From Chryseobacterium ginsenosidimutans (lineage in GTDB: Bacteria; Bacteroidota; Bacteroidia; Flavobacteriales; Weeksellaceae): a DNA stretch of 64,000 nucleotides. How positions within the stretch are numbered: position 1 is the first letter of the stretch; each line of letters starts with the position of its first letter. The stretch spans positions 3,207,001-3,271,000 of the forward strand of contig NZ_JAUSXC010000001.1 of assembly GCF_030823405.1 (NCBI RefSeq), given 5' to 3'. This document shows, piece after piece, positions 50,007 through 58,655 of this stretch. The position numbers and the translations under genes were made by a program. The notes beneath the pieces are model-generated. The model worked only from the letters and a program-made list of their open reading frames with translations. It made no database searches and was not told the DNA's origin.

Positions 50007-51275
50007 ATGAGTAATATTTTTTTCAGAATTTATCTCGTAATCTTCGCGTTCATCACACAATGTCTTTTTGCGCAAAATTATCCGGACGGAATGTCTGACG
50101 GAACATTAAAGGTAAGTTCTGCCGATATTCCCGTAAAAATCTATGCTACAACAGAATTGGGAGACTTAAATGTATTTCCTGACAGAAAAGTAGACGGAAA
50201 TGTGCTGATCATTATGAATGAATCAAATTTTGAACCTGCCTATTTCAATTTCAGTGAATTGACCTTAACTAAACTTAAAGATTCAAAATATCAGTTTTTA
50301 GACAAGAATTTCAAATTAATTGAAACACCTGTAACTAAAGAAAATATTGAAAATTTTAAATATGCTGTAAAATCAAATAAACCAATTACAACAGCCGATA
50401 ACGTAGATCTGGAAACCCCTTTTAAAATCTGGGATCCTTCAAAAGGAATTGAGTTAGGTCCAGTTACACTTCACTTTTATAGTTTAATGTTCATTTTTGC
50501 GTTCGGTTTCGGATATGTCTTAATGAACAGAATTTTCAAAATTGATAATGTTAATCAAAAATATTTAGAGCCCCTTTTCACCTGGACGCTAGTCGGGACG
50601 ATTCTCGGAGCAAGAATGGGACACGTCATTTTCTACCAGCCAGAGCTTTTCAAAGAAGATTTCTGGAGTGTATTTTTACCGATCAGTACGAAAAACGGTC
50701 TGAAATTCACAGGGTTTTCAGGTTTGGCAAGTCACGGAGCAACAATAGCTTTGATTTTCACGACACTGTATTATTCATTTAAAATCATCAAGAAAAATCC
50801 GTTCTGGGTTTATGACAGATTAGGAATTGTAGTTTCTCTGGGCGGTGCTTTTGTAAGATTGGGCAACTTCTTCAATTCTGAGATCATCGGTAAACCGGTT
50901 GATCCGAGTTCGCCTTTCGCTTTACTTTTCCCACAGCAAAGCAGTGAATACGGTGTGACAGTTCCCCGTTATCCGGCGCAGTTATTTGAAGCTTTCGGAT
51001 ACATTTGCCTATTCGTTTTATTATGGATTTTATACAAGAAAACCAACAAGAAATATCAGCAGGGATGGTTATTCGGATTATTCTTTATTATCCTTTGGGC
51101 GATCCGATTTTTTGTAGAATTCTTAAAAGAACCGCAAGGAGATGAGTTTATTCATTTCGGAGGGTTAAATACTGGGCAGATCTTATCAATTCCTTTTATG
51201 ATAGCAGGAGTTGTAATTATGATTATTTCCAAGAAGTTTAAAATCACTCAGGCTGAGAACGAAAAACCTGAGTAA
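50007..51275 (+). CDS. lgt: Prolipoprotein diacylglyceryl transferase with an extra N-terminal secreted domain
   Basis: Lgt lipidates the lipobox Cys of prolipoproteins. The catalytic part starts near residue 145 and has the conserved GARMGHVIFY (R203, H206), SGLASHGATIAL (H243) and VRLGNFFNSEIIGKP (R284, N287, N290, E292) segments with about seven helices. Unusually, residues 1 to about 145 add a signal peptide (ending LFAQ) and a polar domain of about 120 residues. E. coli Lgt is about 290 residues, while this is 422. The extra domain would face the periplasm. Confidence 0.93.
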   Translation: MSNIFFRIYLVIFAFITQCLFAQNYPDGMSDGTLKVSSADIPVKIYATTELGDLNVFPDRKVDGNVLIIMNESNFEPAYFNFSELTLTKLKDSKYQFLDKNFKLIETPVTKENIENFKYAVKSNKPITTADNVDLETPFKIWDPSKGIELGPVTLHFYSLMFIFAFGFGYVLMNRIFKIDNVNQKYLEPLFTWTLVGTILGARMGHVIFYQPELFKEDFWSVFLPISTKNGLKFTGFSGLASHGATIALIFTTLYYSFKIIKKNPFWVYDRLGIVVSLGGAFVRLGNFFNSEIIGKPVDPSSPFALLFPQQSSEYGVTVPRYPAQLFEAFGYICLFVLLWILYKKTNKKYQQGWLFGLFFIILWAIRFFVEFLKEPQGDEFIHFGGLNTGQILSIPFMIAGVVIMIISKKFKITQAENEKPE

Positions 51276-51327
51276 ACAAGTTAATTGCGGATAAACCGAC
51301 TTAGTTATTCGTTAGATTATATAAATT

Positions 51328-51366
51328 AAAAAAGGGAAATCTGAATAATACAGATTTCCCTTTTTA
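51328..51366. terminator. Bidirectional terminator between lgt and nnr
   Basis: AAAGGGAAATCTG and CAGATTTCCCTTT form a 13-bp stem around a 7-base loop, with A and T runs on the two sides. Confidence 0.9.
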
Positions 51367-51385
51367 TTTATAGATGAGACTTTAA

Positions 51386-52900
51386 TTATAATATTCTTTC
51401 GACATTTCCATTTAATTCTGCAAAGACATTTCCAAATTCATTAATGACATCTGTCGGAAGCATTGATTCTTTAGAATATTTCTCTGATGCAGATTCTGCA
51501 GCTTTTCCATGAAACCAAACTGCTAAAACAGCACTTTCTTCTTCAGAATAATTTTGCGCCAGAAATGAAGTTAAAATTCCTGTTAAAATATCTCCACTTC
51601 CGCCTTTTGCCAATCCGGAGTTACCCGTAATATTGTAAAAAACCTTTCCTTCGGGAGTTATAACCTGCGTGTGATGATCTTTCAAAACAATATAAATAGT
51701 AAGTTCTTTTGCCTTACTTATTGCAAATTCCAATCTGTCAAAAGAATTTTCTGTTGCTCCGAATAATCTTTCAAATTCTTTCGGATGTGGTGTAATGATT
51801 GATTTTTTGGGAATTAATTTTAAATTATTTTTATCCTGAGAAATTATATTAAGAGCATCTGCATCTAATATTAGCGGTTTTGAATAATCTTTTAAAAACT
51901 TCAGGAAACTTTTTACTGTCTTTTCATTTGTTCCTAAACCGGGACCAATTCCGCAAACTGCATGTTCATCGATCTCAAAATTATCAATAAAATCAATTCC
52001 TCCTTCTATAAACATAGCTTCAGGATTAGAAGTCTGCAAAACTTCATAACCGCATTTCGGAGCAAGTGTAAAAGTAAGCCCGGACCCTGATTTCATGGCT
52101 GATTTCGTAGCAAGAACCACAGCTCCAATTTTACCGTAACTTCCTCCGGCAATTGTCACTTTTCCATAGGTTCCTTTGTGTGAAAATTCATCTCTGATTC
52201 TGAACTTTTTCCCAACAATTTCATCAGTTATAACAAAATCACTCGTTTCAGTCTCCGAGATATAGTCTTCATTTAAATTAATATCTAAAATCTGAACTTT
52301 CCCGGCATATTTTCCTGATTCAGGATGAAGAAAAGCCTTTTTCCAGAATTGAAAGCTTAACGTATAATCGGCTTTAAAAATTGTTGAATCTGCTGAAGAA
52401 ACATAATCTGCAAAAAGCCCTGAAGGCAGATCTATTGAGATTTTAATATTGTTTTTCAGGTTTAAAAATTCAATTAATCCTTTATATTCTCCTTCTAAGT
52501 CTCTCGACAATCCCGTTCCGAAAAGCGCATCAATAATCACCGTCCTATTGTCAAAACGATAGTCTTTTGCATCTTTAAATTCTTTGACAGTTATTCCCGA
52601 AATGTCTTTTAAATCTTTAAAATTACTATTGGCGTCCGGTGAAAATTTTGCTTTTGGATTGGTAAAAACATCTACATCAAAACCTTTTAAATATAGCATT
52701 CTGGCAATAGCAAAACCATCGCCTCCATTATTTCCGTTACCACAAAAAACCGCAAAATTTCTATGATTTTTACAATTTTCAAAAATCCAGTCAACACACG
52801 ATTGTGCAGCTCTTTCCATTAATTGAATAGACAGGATCGGTTCGTTTTTTATCGTATACTGATCACAATTGCGAATCTGTTCTGCTGTGAAAATTTTCAT
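51386..52900 (-). CDS. nnr: Bifunctional NAD(P)HX epimerase / ADP-dependent dehydratase
   Basis: Repairs hydrated NADH and NADPH. The N-terminal half is the YjeF_N epimerase (FCGNGNNGGDGFAIARMLYL, about 52-71; ALFGTGLSRDLEG with the catalytic Asp region). The C-terminal half is the ribokinase-like dehydratase (GGSYGKIGAVVLATKSAMKS at about 252-271; ITPHPKEFERLFG; NSGLAKGGSGDILTGILTSF near 431-450). The 504 residues equal the normal fused length. It is a single minus-strand gene. Confidence 0.96.
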   Translation of the reverse strand: MKIFTAEQIRNCDQYTIKNEPILSIQLMERAAQSCVDWIFENCKNHRNFAVFCGNGNNGGDGFAIARMLYLKGFDVDVFTNPKAKFSPDANSNFKDLKDISGITVKEFKDAKDYRFDNRTVIIDALFGTGLSRDLEGEYKGLIEFLNLKNNIKISIDLPSGLFADYVSSADSTIFKADYTLSFQFWKKAFLHPESGKYAGKVQILDINLNEDYISETETSDFVITDEIVGKKFRIRDEFSHKGTYGKVTIAGGSYGKIGAVVLATKSAMKSGSGLTFTLAPKCGYEVLQTSNPEAMFIEGGIDFIDNFEIDEHAVCGIGPGLGTNEKTVKSFLKFLKDYSKPLILDADALNIISQDKNNLKLIPKKSIITPHPKEFERLFGATENSFDRLEFAISKAKELTIYIVLKDHHTQVITPEGKVFYNITGNSGLAKGGSGDILTGILTSFLAQNYSEEESAVLAVWFHGKAAESASEKYSKESMLPTDVINEFGNVFAELNGNVERIL

Positions 52901-53074
52901 ATGTGGAAGTGATTAAAATGTACTGACAAGCAATTTACAAAAAGTAATTTTAAAAATACATTAAATAAAATTAACGGAATTCTTATCTGGTTATTAAACA
53001 GTTCCTTTTACAATATCCATTTATAATTAACCATAAAAATGTGACATTTATATTTTTTTTTGTACCTTAAACCC

Positions 53075-53082
53075 TACTTTTG
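53075..53082 (+). promoter_or_regulatory. -7 element of mscL
   Basis: TACTTTTG matches TAnnTTTG and ends 27 bases before the ATG at 53110. Confidence 0.5.
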
Positions 53083-53109
53083 TGATAATAATACTTAAAA
53101 ATATAGATT

Positions 53110-53496
53110 ATGGGATTCGTTAAAGAATTTAAAGATTTCGCCTTCAAAGGTAACGTAATTGATCTTGCAGTCGGTGTCATTATTGGTGCTGCATTCAGTG
53201 CCATTGTAAAATCATTTGTGGATGATATTATCACTCCCCTGCTTTTAAATCCGGCTTTGGAAAAAGCAAATGTAAAAAACATTGCAGAACTTTCCTGGAA
53301 TGGTGTAAAATACGGTAATTTTTTATCATCAGTAATCAGCTTTCTTATTGTAGCTTTTGTTTTATTCTTATTAATTAAAGGGATAAACAGCTTCAATAAA
53401 AAACCGGAAGAAGTTGCAGCTCCTGTAGTACCAACGGAAGATCAAAAATTGTTAATGGAGATCAGAGATTTGCTGAAAAATAAAAACAATTTATAA
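53110..53496 (+). CDS. mscL: Large-conductance mechanosensitive channel
   Basis: A 128-residue channel that releases solutes during osmotic downshock. The N-terminal amphipathic helix MGFVKEFKDFAFKGNVIDLA precedes TM1 with AVGVIIGAAFSAIVKSFVDD (about 20-39), a loop of about 30 residues, TM2 (SVISFLIVAFVLFLLIKGIN, about 78-97) and a short cytoplasmic helix (EDQKLLMEIRDLLKNK). Length and layout are standard. It has its own promoter and terminator. Confidence 0.97.
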   Translation: MGFVKEFKDFAFKGNVIDLAVGVIIGAAFSAIVKSFVDDIITPLLLNPALEKANVKNIAELSWNGVKYGNFLSSVISFLIVAFVLFLLIKGINSFNKKPEEVAAPVVPTEDQKLLMEIRDLLKNKNNL

Positions 53497-53499
53497 GAT

Positions 53500-53527
53500 A
53501 AAAGCACTTCAATTGAAGTGCTTTTTT
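53500..53527. terminator. Terminator of mscL (bidirectional)
   Basis: AAAAGCACTTC and GAAGTGCTTTT are perfect complements around a short AATT centre, followed by a T-run. Confidence 0.9.
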
Positions 53528-53549
53528 ATATTTTAAACAATAAAATTAC

Positions 53550-54509
53550 TTATTGAATCTGCAAAATGCTGGAAATCTGTTCAGCTAAAGAAAGCCCGAT
53601 TCTGTCCTGAGCTTCCAAAGTAGAAGCTCCTGTATGAGGAGTTAAAGAGATCTTTGAATGATTCAGAATTGCCTTTGAAGGTGTTGGTTCGTTGATGAAA
53701 ACATCAAGACCTGCAAACTTTACTTTTCCTGAATCTAAAGCTTCAATCAAAGCAGTTTCATCAATTACTCCACCTCTTGAGCAGTTGACAATTGCTACAC
53801 CATCTTTCATCATTGCAAATTCATTTTTGCCGATCATATAACCGTCTTTCTGAGCCGGAACATGCAGTGTAATGAAATCAGAATGCTGCAAAACATCCTG
53901 AAGCGGTTCTGTTTCTATATGTACATTAATGAACTGCTTGTTGTAAAAAGTAACTTTAATAGCTGCTTTCCCAATATTATTATCAGCTGCAATCACTCTC
54001 ATACCAAGACCTAAAGCGATTTTTGCCACTTCCTGCCCGATTCTTCCCATTCCAATAATACCTATTGTTTTCCCTTTCAGCTCGATGCCTGCAGCATAAG
54101 CTTTTTTCAAACCTGCAAACTCTGTGTCACCAACTAAAGGCATTTTTCTGTTTGAATCCTGCAAAAATCTTGCTCCTGAAAACAAATGTGCAAAAACCAA
54201 TTCAGCAACTGATTCTGAAGAAGCAGATGGTGTATTGATTACATGAATTCCTTTTTCTCTTGCATAATCTACATCGATATTGTCCATTCCTACACCGCCT
54301 CTTCCGATAATTCCCAAAGATGGACAGCTATCAATAATATCTTTTCTCACCTGCGTTGCACTACGCACCAAAATTGTACGGATTTTGTGCTCATTAATAT
54401 AATCTATCAAAAGATCCTGCGGAACTTTTGTAGTAATCACTTCAAAACCTTTCTCAGTCAATGCATCAATACCAGACTGATCCAAGCCATCGTTTGCTAA
54501 AACTTTCAT
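53550..54509 (-). CDS. serA: D-2-hydroxyacid dehydrogenase, probable D-3-phosphoglycerate dehydrogenase
   Basis: A 319-residue NAD-dependent dehydrogenase without an ACT domain. The nucleotide loop is GIIGMGRIGQEVAKIA (about 149-164). Catalytic segments are NCSRGGVIDETALIEAL (Arg, about 239-255), DVFINEPTP (Glu) and LTPHTGAST (His, about 292-300). The length fits short-form SerA. The usual neighbour serC is absent, so the serine pathway assignment rests on sequence type only; other 2-hydroxyacids are possible. Confidence 0.8.
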   Translation of the reverse strand: MKVLANDGLDQSGIDALTEKGFEVITTKVPQDLLIDYINEHKIRTILVRSATQVRKDIIDSCPSLGIIGRGGVGMDNIDVDYAREKGIHVINTPSASSESVAELVFAHLFSGARFLQDSNRKMPLVGDTEFAGLKKAYAAGIELKGKTIGIIGMGRIGQEVAKIALGLGMRVIAADNNIGKAAIKVTFYNKQFINVHIETEPLQDVLQHSDFITLHVPAQKDGYMIGKNEFAMMKDGVAIVNCSRGGVIDETALIEALDSGKVKFAGLDVFINEPTPSKAILNHSKISLTPHTGASTLEAQDRIGLSLAEQISSILQIQ

Positions 54510-54595
54510 AAAACTTTTATAGATTTAATAATTAAAAAACTAAATGATTAAAAATATTACAAATAAATTAATCGTTTAATCTTTACACTAAATTT

Positions 54596-55006
54596 TTATT
54601 CCTCCTCTCTGAAAACTTCAATAGTTACCTGTTTTTCAACAAGATCTGTAAATCTCCCCTTATATCTCGTTGCTCTTACCAGATGATTATCAATCCAATG
54701 ATAATTTCCGCCTCTTGGTTTTCCACACAAAACACTGTGATATTTAAATCCATGTTTGTCTAACCAATCAATTGTAATCTGCTTAAGATTTTCTGTTCTT
54801 GAAGTAAAAAAACAGATTTGGTGTCCTTCGTCATACCATTTATTAATTGTCTCCAAAGCATCCGGAAAAGGCTCACAAGTTACCATTCTTTCGGGTTCTT
54901 CATTAGGAACGTCTTCTGTAATCGTTCCGTCGATATCAATTAAATAATTTTTTACTCCGTCCTTCAGAATCGGACTAATGTGCTCTATATACTCTAATTC
55001 CATCAT
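54596..55006 (-). CDS. Small HAD-superfamily hydrolase
   Basis: A 136-residue minimal HAD protein. The nucleophile motif is YLIDIDGTITEDVPN (D24, D26), followed by the Thr/Ser motif FFTSRTENLKQIT (about 71-83) and KPRGGNYHWIDNHLV. No large cap domain is present. In Bacteroidota it is sometimes annotated as phosphoheptose isomerase, which the DxDGT motif does not support. The substrate is unknown. It has a -7 element at 55021-55028. Confidence 0.8.
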   Translation of the reverse strand: MMELEYIEHISPILKDGVKNYLIDIDGTITEDVPNEEPERMVTCEPFPDALETINKWYDEGHQICFFTSRTENLKQITIDWLDKHGFKYHSVLCGKPRGGNYHWIDNHLVRATRYKGRFTDLVEKQVTIEVFREEE

Positions 55007-55020
55007 AAAAATTTGAATGG

Positions 55021-55028
55021 CAAAGTTA
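55021..55028 (-). promoter_or_regulatory. -7 element of the HAD gene
   Basis: Reads TAACTTTG on the minus strand, 14 bases upstream of the start codon. Confidence 0.5.
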
Positions 55029-55263
55029 CGGCTTTTCGTTTAAACGAACCCGTGAAACTCAGTTTATATTAAAATTTCGGAAGATAAATTACTATTTCAC
55101 GATTATATTACCAATTAAACTATATTTTTTACAATTACATTTTTATACCTTTCAATAAGTATTTTATATTTATGGTAATAGTCTCAATTTTGTTTTAAAC
55201 CATCGATATATTGCAAAAACCATGATGTTTTACCAAAAATTTCCAAAATACATATATAAAACT

Positions 55264-55271
55264 TACATTTG
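55264..55271 (+). promoter_or_regulatory. -7 element of the idi unit
   Basis: TACATTTG matches TAnnTTTG and ends five bases before the ATG at 55277, suggesting transcription begins at or next to the start codon. Confidence 0.55.
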
Positions 55272-55276
55272 TAGAA

Positions 55277-55786
55277 ATGGAAGAATTCGTAGTTTTAGTA
55301 AATTCACAAGACGAAGTTTTAGGCCTAATGGAGAAGCAGCAAGCTCACATCAACGGCTTATTACATCGTGCTTTTTCTGTATTTTTATTCAACAGTAAAG
55401 GTGAAATGCTTTTGCAGAAAAGAGCTTCTGAAAAATACCATTCTCCTTTAAAATGGACGAATGCTGTTTGTTCGCATCCAAGAATTGAAGAAACTTATAT
55501 CGAAGGGGCAAAACGCAGATTACAGGAAGAATTGGGAATTGAAGCTGAACTTTCAGAAAAATTCAATTTTATTTATAAAGCTGACGTTGGAAACGGACTT
55601 TGGGAACATGAGCTTGACCATGTTTTTGTGGGAACTTTTGAAGACGAATTTCAATTAAATAAGAAAGAAGTGGAAGAAGTACGATATGTTTCTATGCAGG
55701 ATCTTAATAGAGAAATGACAGAACATCCGGAACATTTTACAGAATGGTTCAAAATCATTTTAGAAGAATACAAACACAATTTTTAA
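55277..55786 (+). CDS. idi: Isopentenyl-diphosphate delta-isomerase, type I
   Basis: Interconverts IPP and DMAPP for isoprenoid and menaquinone synthesis. The 169-residue Nudix-fold protein has HINGLLHRAFSVFLFNSKGE (about 24-43), the catalytic WTNAVCSHPR segment (about 60-69, active-site Cys) and the Nudix helix GAKRRLQEELGIEAE (about 77-91). It heads a run with the secreted protein and gcvT, separated by gaps of 4 and 13 bases. Its promoter abuts the ATG, so the mRNA may be leaderless. Confidence 0.95.
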   Translation: MEEFVVLVNSQDEVLGLMEKQQAHINGLLHRAFSVFLFNSKGEMLLQKRASEKYHSPLKWTNAVCSHPRIEETYIEGAKRRLQEELGIEAELSEKFNFIYKADVGNGLWEHELDHVFVGTFEDEFQLNKKEVEEVRYVSMQDLNREMTEHPEHFTEWFKIILEEYKHNF

Positions 55787-55790
55787 TTTG

Positions 55791-56267
55791 ATGAAAAATA
55801 TAATTGCAGCATTTTTTTTAATTATAGGCTTTTTTTCGTTTGCTCAATCGGTTCCGACAACAGTTTATGAAAGCAAAAATTACTCTATTGCACTTCCACA
55901 AGGCTGGAAAGTGACCAATGACAGCGATATCATCAATATTTTTCCAAGCAATCAAATCGGAGCCATAACGATTTCAGAATATCACGATCTGAATCTTCCA
56001 AAAACGGAGACCAAAAAATTCATCCTTGCACTTTACAAATCTTCTGACGACGAAAAGAAAGTAAGAAGTAAAAGCGGTAAAAAAGGCTATACAGAATATT
56101 TTTATGAATACTTTGATGAAAAAGAAAAGCTGATCTGGATTACTAAAGTTTTACAGAAAGATAAAGATATGTTTCTTGTTTCCATCAATTGTACACAAAA
56201 ATACTGGAACGGAAATTATATGAAGCTTTTCAACGAAGCTTTTGAAAGTTTTAAAATAAAGAAATAG
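55791..56267 (+). CDS. Small secreted PsbP/DUF1795-like protein
   Basis: I start at the ATG at 55791 rather than the in-frame TTG at 55788. The 158 residues have a signal peptide ([19 protein letters not shown]) and then [20 protein letters not shown] (about 27-46), the strand-turn-strand start shared with PsbP and DUF1795 proteins, and a C-terminal helix ending [10 protein letters not shown]. Function unknown. It sits four bases after idi and 13 bases before gcvT. Confidence 0.72.
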   Translation: MKNIIAAFFLIIGFFSFAQSVPTTVYESKNYSIALPQGWKVTNDSDIINIFPSNQIGAITISEYHDLNLPKTETKKFILALYKSSDDEKKVRSKSGKKGYTEYFYEYFDEKEKLIWITKVLQKDKDMFLVSINCTQKYWNGNYMKLFNEAFESFKIKK

Positions 56268-56280
56268 AAATAAATTAAAT

Positions 56281-57357
56281 ATGAAGAAAACAGCATTGTA
56301 CGACAAACACGTTTCTTTGGGAGCTAAAATCGTACCTTTCGCAGGTTTTGAAATGCCTGTACAATATTCCGGAGTGACGGAAGAACATTTTGCAGTAAGA
56401 GAAAAAGCAGGTTTGTTCGACGTTTCTCACATGGGACAGTTTTTCATCGAAGGTGCAGGTTCTAAAGATCTTTTACAATTTGTTACGACAAACAATGTAG
56501 ACACTCTAGAAAACGGAAAAGCTCAATATTCATGCCTTCCCAACGAAAATGGAGGAATTGTAGATGATCTTATCGTTTATAAAATGGAAGACGATAAGTA
56601 TTTCGTTGTTGTAAATGCTTCAAATATTGATAAAGACTGGAATCATATTTCAAAATATAATACTTTCGGAGCAAAAATGACGAATGCTTCTGATGACATG
56701 TCGTTATTAGCAGTACAAGGTCCGAAAGCTACTGAAATTCTTCAGAAATTAACGGAGACCAATCTTTCTGAAATTCCTTACTATAACTTCACCATTGGTT
56801 CTGTTGCAGGCTTGGATGATATCATTATCTCAAATACAGGATATACAGGAAGCGGAGGTTTTGAAATTTATTTCAAAAACGAATCTGCAGAAAAACTTTG
56901 GGATGCTATTATCGATGCCGGTAAAGAAGAAGGAATTATCCCTTGCGGATTGGCTGCCAGAGATACTTTAAGATTAGAAAAAGGTTTCTGTTTATATGGG
57001 ATGGATATTGATGATACCACTTCACCAATCGAAGCAGGATTGGGATGGATCACAAAATTCGATAAAGAATTTATTTCTAAAGATACTTTTGCAAAACAAA
57101 AAGAAGAAGGTATTACAAGAAAATTAGTCGGTTTCGAATTGCAGGACAAAGGTGTGCCAAGACACGATTATCCTGTTGTAGATGCAGAAGGAAACGTGAT
57201 CGGAAGAGTAACTTCAGGTACTCAGTCACCAATGAAAAAGATCGGATTAGGATTGGCTTATGTTGATAAACCTCACTTCAAATTAGGTTCTGAGATCTTT
57301 ATTCAGGTAAGAAATAAAAATATTCCGGCAAAAGTAGTTAAAGCTCCTTTTGTATAA
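56281..57357 (+). CDS. gcvT: Aminomethyltransferase (glycine cleavage T protein)
   Basis: The T protein transfers the aminomethyl group of glycine to THF. The 358 residues start [20 protein letters not shown] and include [13 protein letters not shown] (about 46-58), [15 protein letters not shown] (about 95-109, with the folate-contact Asp) and [14 protein letters not shown] (about 188-201). GSGG replaces the commoner GEDG in that loop. The length is normal. gcvP and gcvH are not in the window. It ends at a strong terminator whose T-run overlaps the stop of the convergent peptide gene. Confidence 0.96.
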   Translation: MKKTALYDKHVSLGAKIVPFAGFEMPVQYSGVTEEHFAVREKAGLFDVSHMGQFFIEGAGSKDLLQFVTTNNVDTLENGKAQYSCLPNENGGIVDDLIVYKMEDDKYFVVVNASNIDKDWNHISKYNTFGAKMTNASDDMSLLAVQGPKATEILQKLTETNLSEIPYYNFTIGSVAGLDDIIISNTGYTGSGGFEIYFKNESAEKLWDAIIDAGKEEGIIPCGLAARDTLRLEKGFCLYGMDIDDTTSPIEAGLGWITKFDKEFISKDTFAKQKEEGITRKLVGFELQDKGVPRHDYPVVDAEGNVIGRVTSGTQSPMKKIGLGLAYVDKPHFKLGSEIFIQVRNKNIPAKVVKAPFV

Positions 57358-57383
57358 ATAAAAAATACGTTTAAATAAAAAAA

Positions 57384-57415
57384 AAGAGATTGTAAAAATT
57401 ACAATCTCTTTTTTT
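57384..57415. terminator. Bidirectional terminator after gcvT
   Basis: AGAGATTGT and ACAATCTCT pair around a 7-base loop, with A and T runs. The T-run leads directly into the stop codon of the minus-strand peptide at 57416. Confidence 0.9.
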
Positions 57416-57601
57416 TTATCTGCAAATACAGCAAAGCGATCGGTCGGGAGTACAAATATCTCCTTTTCCGGGAGTATTTGAAACGACTCCGCCTGCGCCT
57501 CCACATAACAAGTTGCAAGAAGCAGGTGGTACAATTCCTCCGCTGATTCGTTTTATATCTGTTCTGCTTAAGCTTTTGATCTTCTGAATTTTGTCTATCA
57601 T
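57416..57601 (-). CDS. 61-aa Cys-rich double-glycine-leader peptide (bacteriocin-like precursor)
   Basis: A small protein whose leader (residues 1-22) ends SLSRTDIKRISGG, a canonical double-glycine site. The 39-residue core holds six Cys (29, 33, 50, 57, 58, 60) and a Gly-rich stretch (CGGAGGVV). The leader matches the peptide at 1031-1180 in the pattern [L/I]SR-x-x-[I/M]-K-x-ISG, and both cores have six Cys but otherwise differ. Export and cleavage by a peptidase-containing ABC transporter is expected, but none is encoded nearby. Two longer overlapping frames in the same place show no such features. A perfect -7 element lies upstream. Confidence 0.8.
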   Translation of the reverse strand: MIDKIQKIKSLSRTDIKRISGGIVPPASCNLLCGGAGGVVSNTPGKGDICTPDRSLCCICR

Positions 57602-57623
57602 AATAATATTTTTGGTTTAATAA

Positions 57624-57631
57624 CAAATATA
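57624..57631 (-). promoter_or_regulatory. -7 element of the second leader peptide
   Basis: Reads TATATTTG on the minus strand, 22 bases upstream of the ATG at 57599-57601. No -33 box at the expected distance. Confidence 0.5.
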
Positions 57632-57708
57632 GCATTTTAGATAACACTACATCATATTCAGTTCAAAAAAAACATTATAAGCGATTGACAACAAAACAGT
57701 TGACATTT

Positions 57709-58062
57709 TTAATTTGAATTAAAGAAAGCTCTTATTTTTCCAAGGTTTTCTTTATCACTTCCTATAAAAATTTCATTATCCGTAAGAAAAACAGGACGCT
57801 TCAAAAATGTGTAATGATCAAGCAACAATTCTTTAAAATCACTTTCCCCCAAAGTCTTTATATCCAATTCTCTCAATTTGATCTGAGTAGACTTTTTACT
57901 GAATAAAGCCTCATAAGATTTTGTCTGCTCATACATTGCCTCCAGTTCATCTTTGGTAATAGGCTCTTTTTTTATTTCGCGAAGTTCCCAGCCTTTAAGA
58001 CTGAACTGTCCTAAAATTTTTCTGCAGGTATCACATGTATTAAGATAGAATACTTTCTTCAT
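57709..58062 (-). CDS. ArsC/Spx-like thioredoxin-fold protein
   Basis: A 117-residue protein with the family start VFYLNTCDTCRKILGQF, where C10 and C13 form a CxxC redox site, and the region KRPVFLTDNEIFIGSD (about 87-102) that contains the conserved Arg-Pro. Members are arsenate reductases or YffB/Spx-like proteins. The CxxC and lack of ars genes leave the substrate open. Standalone minus-strand gene. Confidence 0.85.
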   Translation of the reverse strand: MKKVFYLNTCDTCRKILGQFSLKGWELREIKKEPITKDELEAMYEQTKSYEALFSKKSTQIKLRELDIKTLGESDFKELLLDHYTFLKRPVFLTDNEIFIGSDKENLGKIRAFFNSN

Positions 58063-58186
58063 TATATTTTTAAATCTATTATTTTGTTAAAATTAAACTT
58101 AATAAAAAGTTCAATCTGTAAAAGTAAGATTTAATCGGTGATATTAAAAATTATTAAATACCTTTATTCAATCAAATTTTTAAAAA

Positions 58187-58654
58187 ATGGAGAACATACC
58201 TATTACTTTTCAGTTTATTTCTGAGCCTTCAGATGTTAATTACGGGGGAAATGTACATGGAGGAAGCGTTATGAAATGGATTGATCAGGCTGGTTATGCT
58301 TGTGCAACAACCTGGAGCGGTAATTACTCCGTAACTGTTTATGTTGGCGGAATCCGTTTTTATGAACCAATAAAAATCGGGGAAATTGTAAAAGTGGAAG
58401 CTCAGGTCATCTATACAGGCTCTTCAAGTATGCATATTTCGATCAATGTTTTTTCCAGAAACCTGAAACAGCCTAATTTCGACAAAAAAACACACTGTAT
58501 TATCGTTTTTGTAGCGGTTGATGAAAACGGAAAAAAACTTCCTGTTCCAAAATGGATTCCAAGTACCGAAGAAGAAAAACAACAGGAGCAATACGCAAAG
58601 CGACTGATGGAACTTAGAACCCAGATTGAAGATGAAATGAAACCATTCTTGTAA
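58187..58654 (+). CDS. Acyl-CoA thioesterase (YciA/BFIT-like hotdog)
   Basis: A 155-residue hotdog protein. NYGGNVHGGSVMKWIDQAGY (about 18-37) has the catalytic Asn-His-Gly-Gly and Asp of the acyl-CoA hydrolase family, followed by VYVGGIRFYEPIKIGEIVKV. A charged helix ends the protein. It hydrolyses medium- or long-chain acyl-CoA. The downstream TIM-barrel gene starts one base after its stop, so the two are cotranscribed. Confidence 0.92.
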   Translation: MENIPITFQFISEPSDVNYGGNVHGGSVMKWIDQAGYACATTWSGNYSVTVYVGGIRFYEPIKIGEIVKVEAQVIYTGSSSMHISINVFSRNLKQPNFDKKTHCIIVFVAVDENGKKLPVPKWIPSTEEEKQQEQYAKRLMELRTQIEDEMKPFL

Positions 58655-58655
58655 A

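Noticed and set aside
57283-57647. Two longer minus-strand frames over the second leader peptide
   Set aside because: They overlap gcvT or the terminator, have no signal, domain or sensible start, and run out of frame with the double-glycine peptide.
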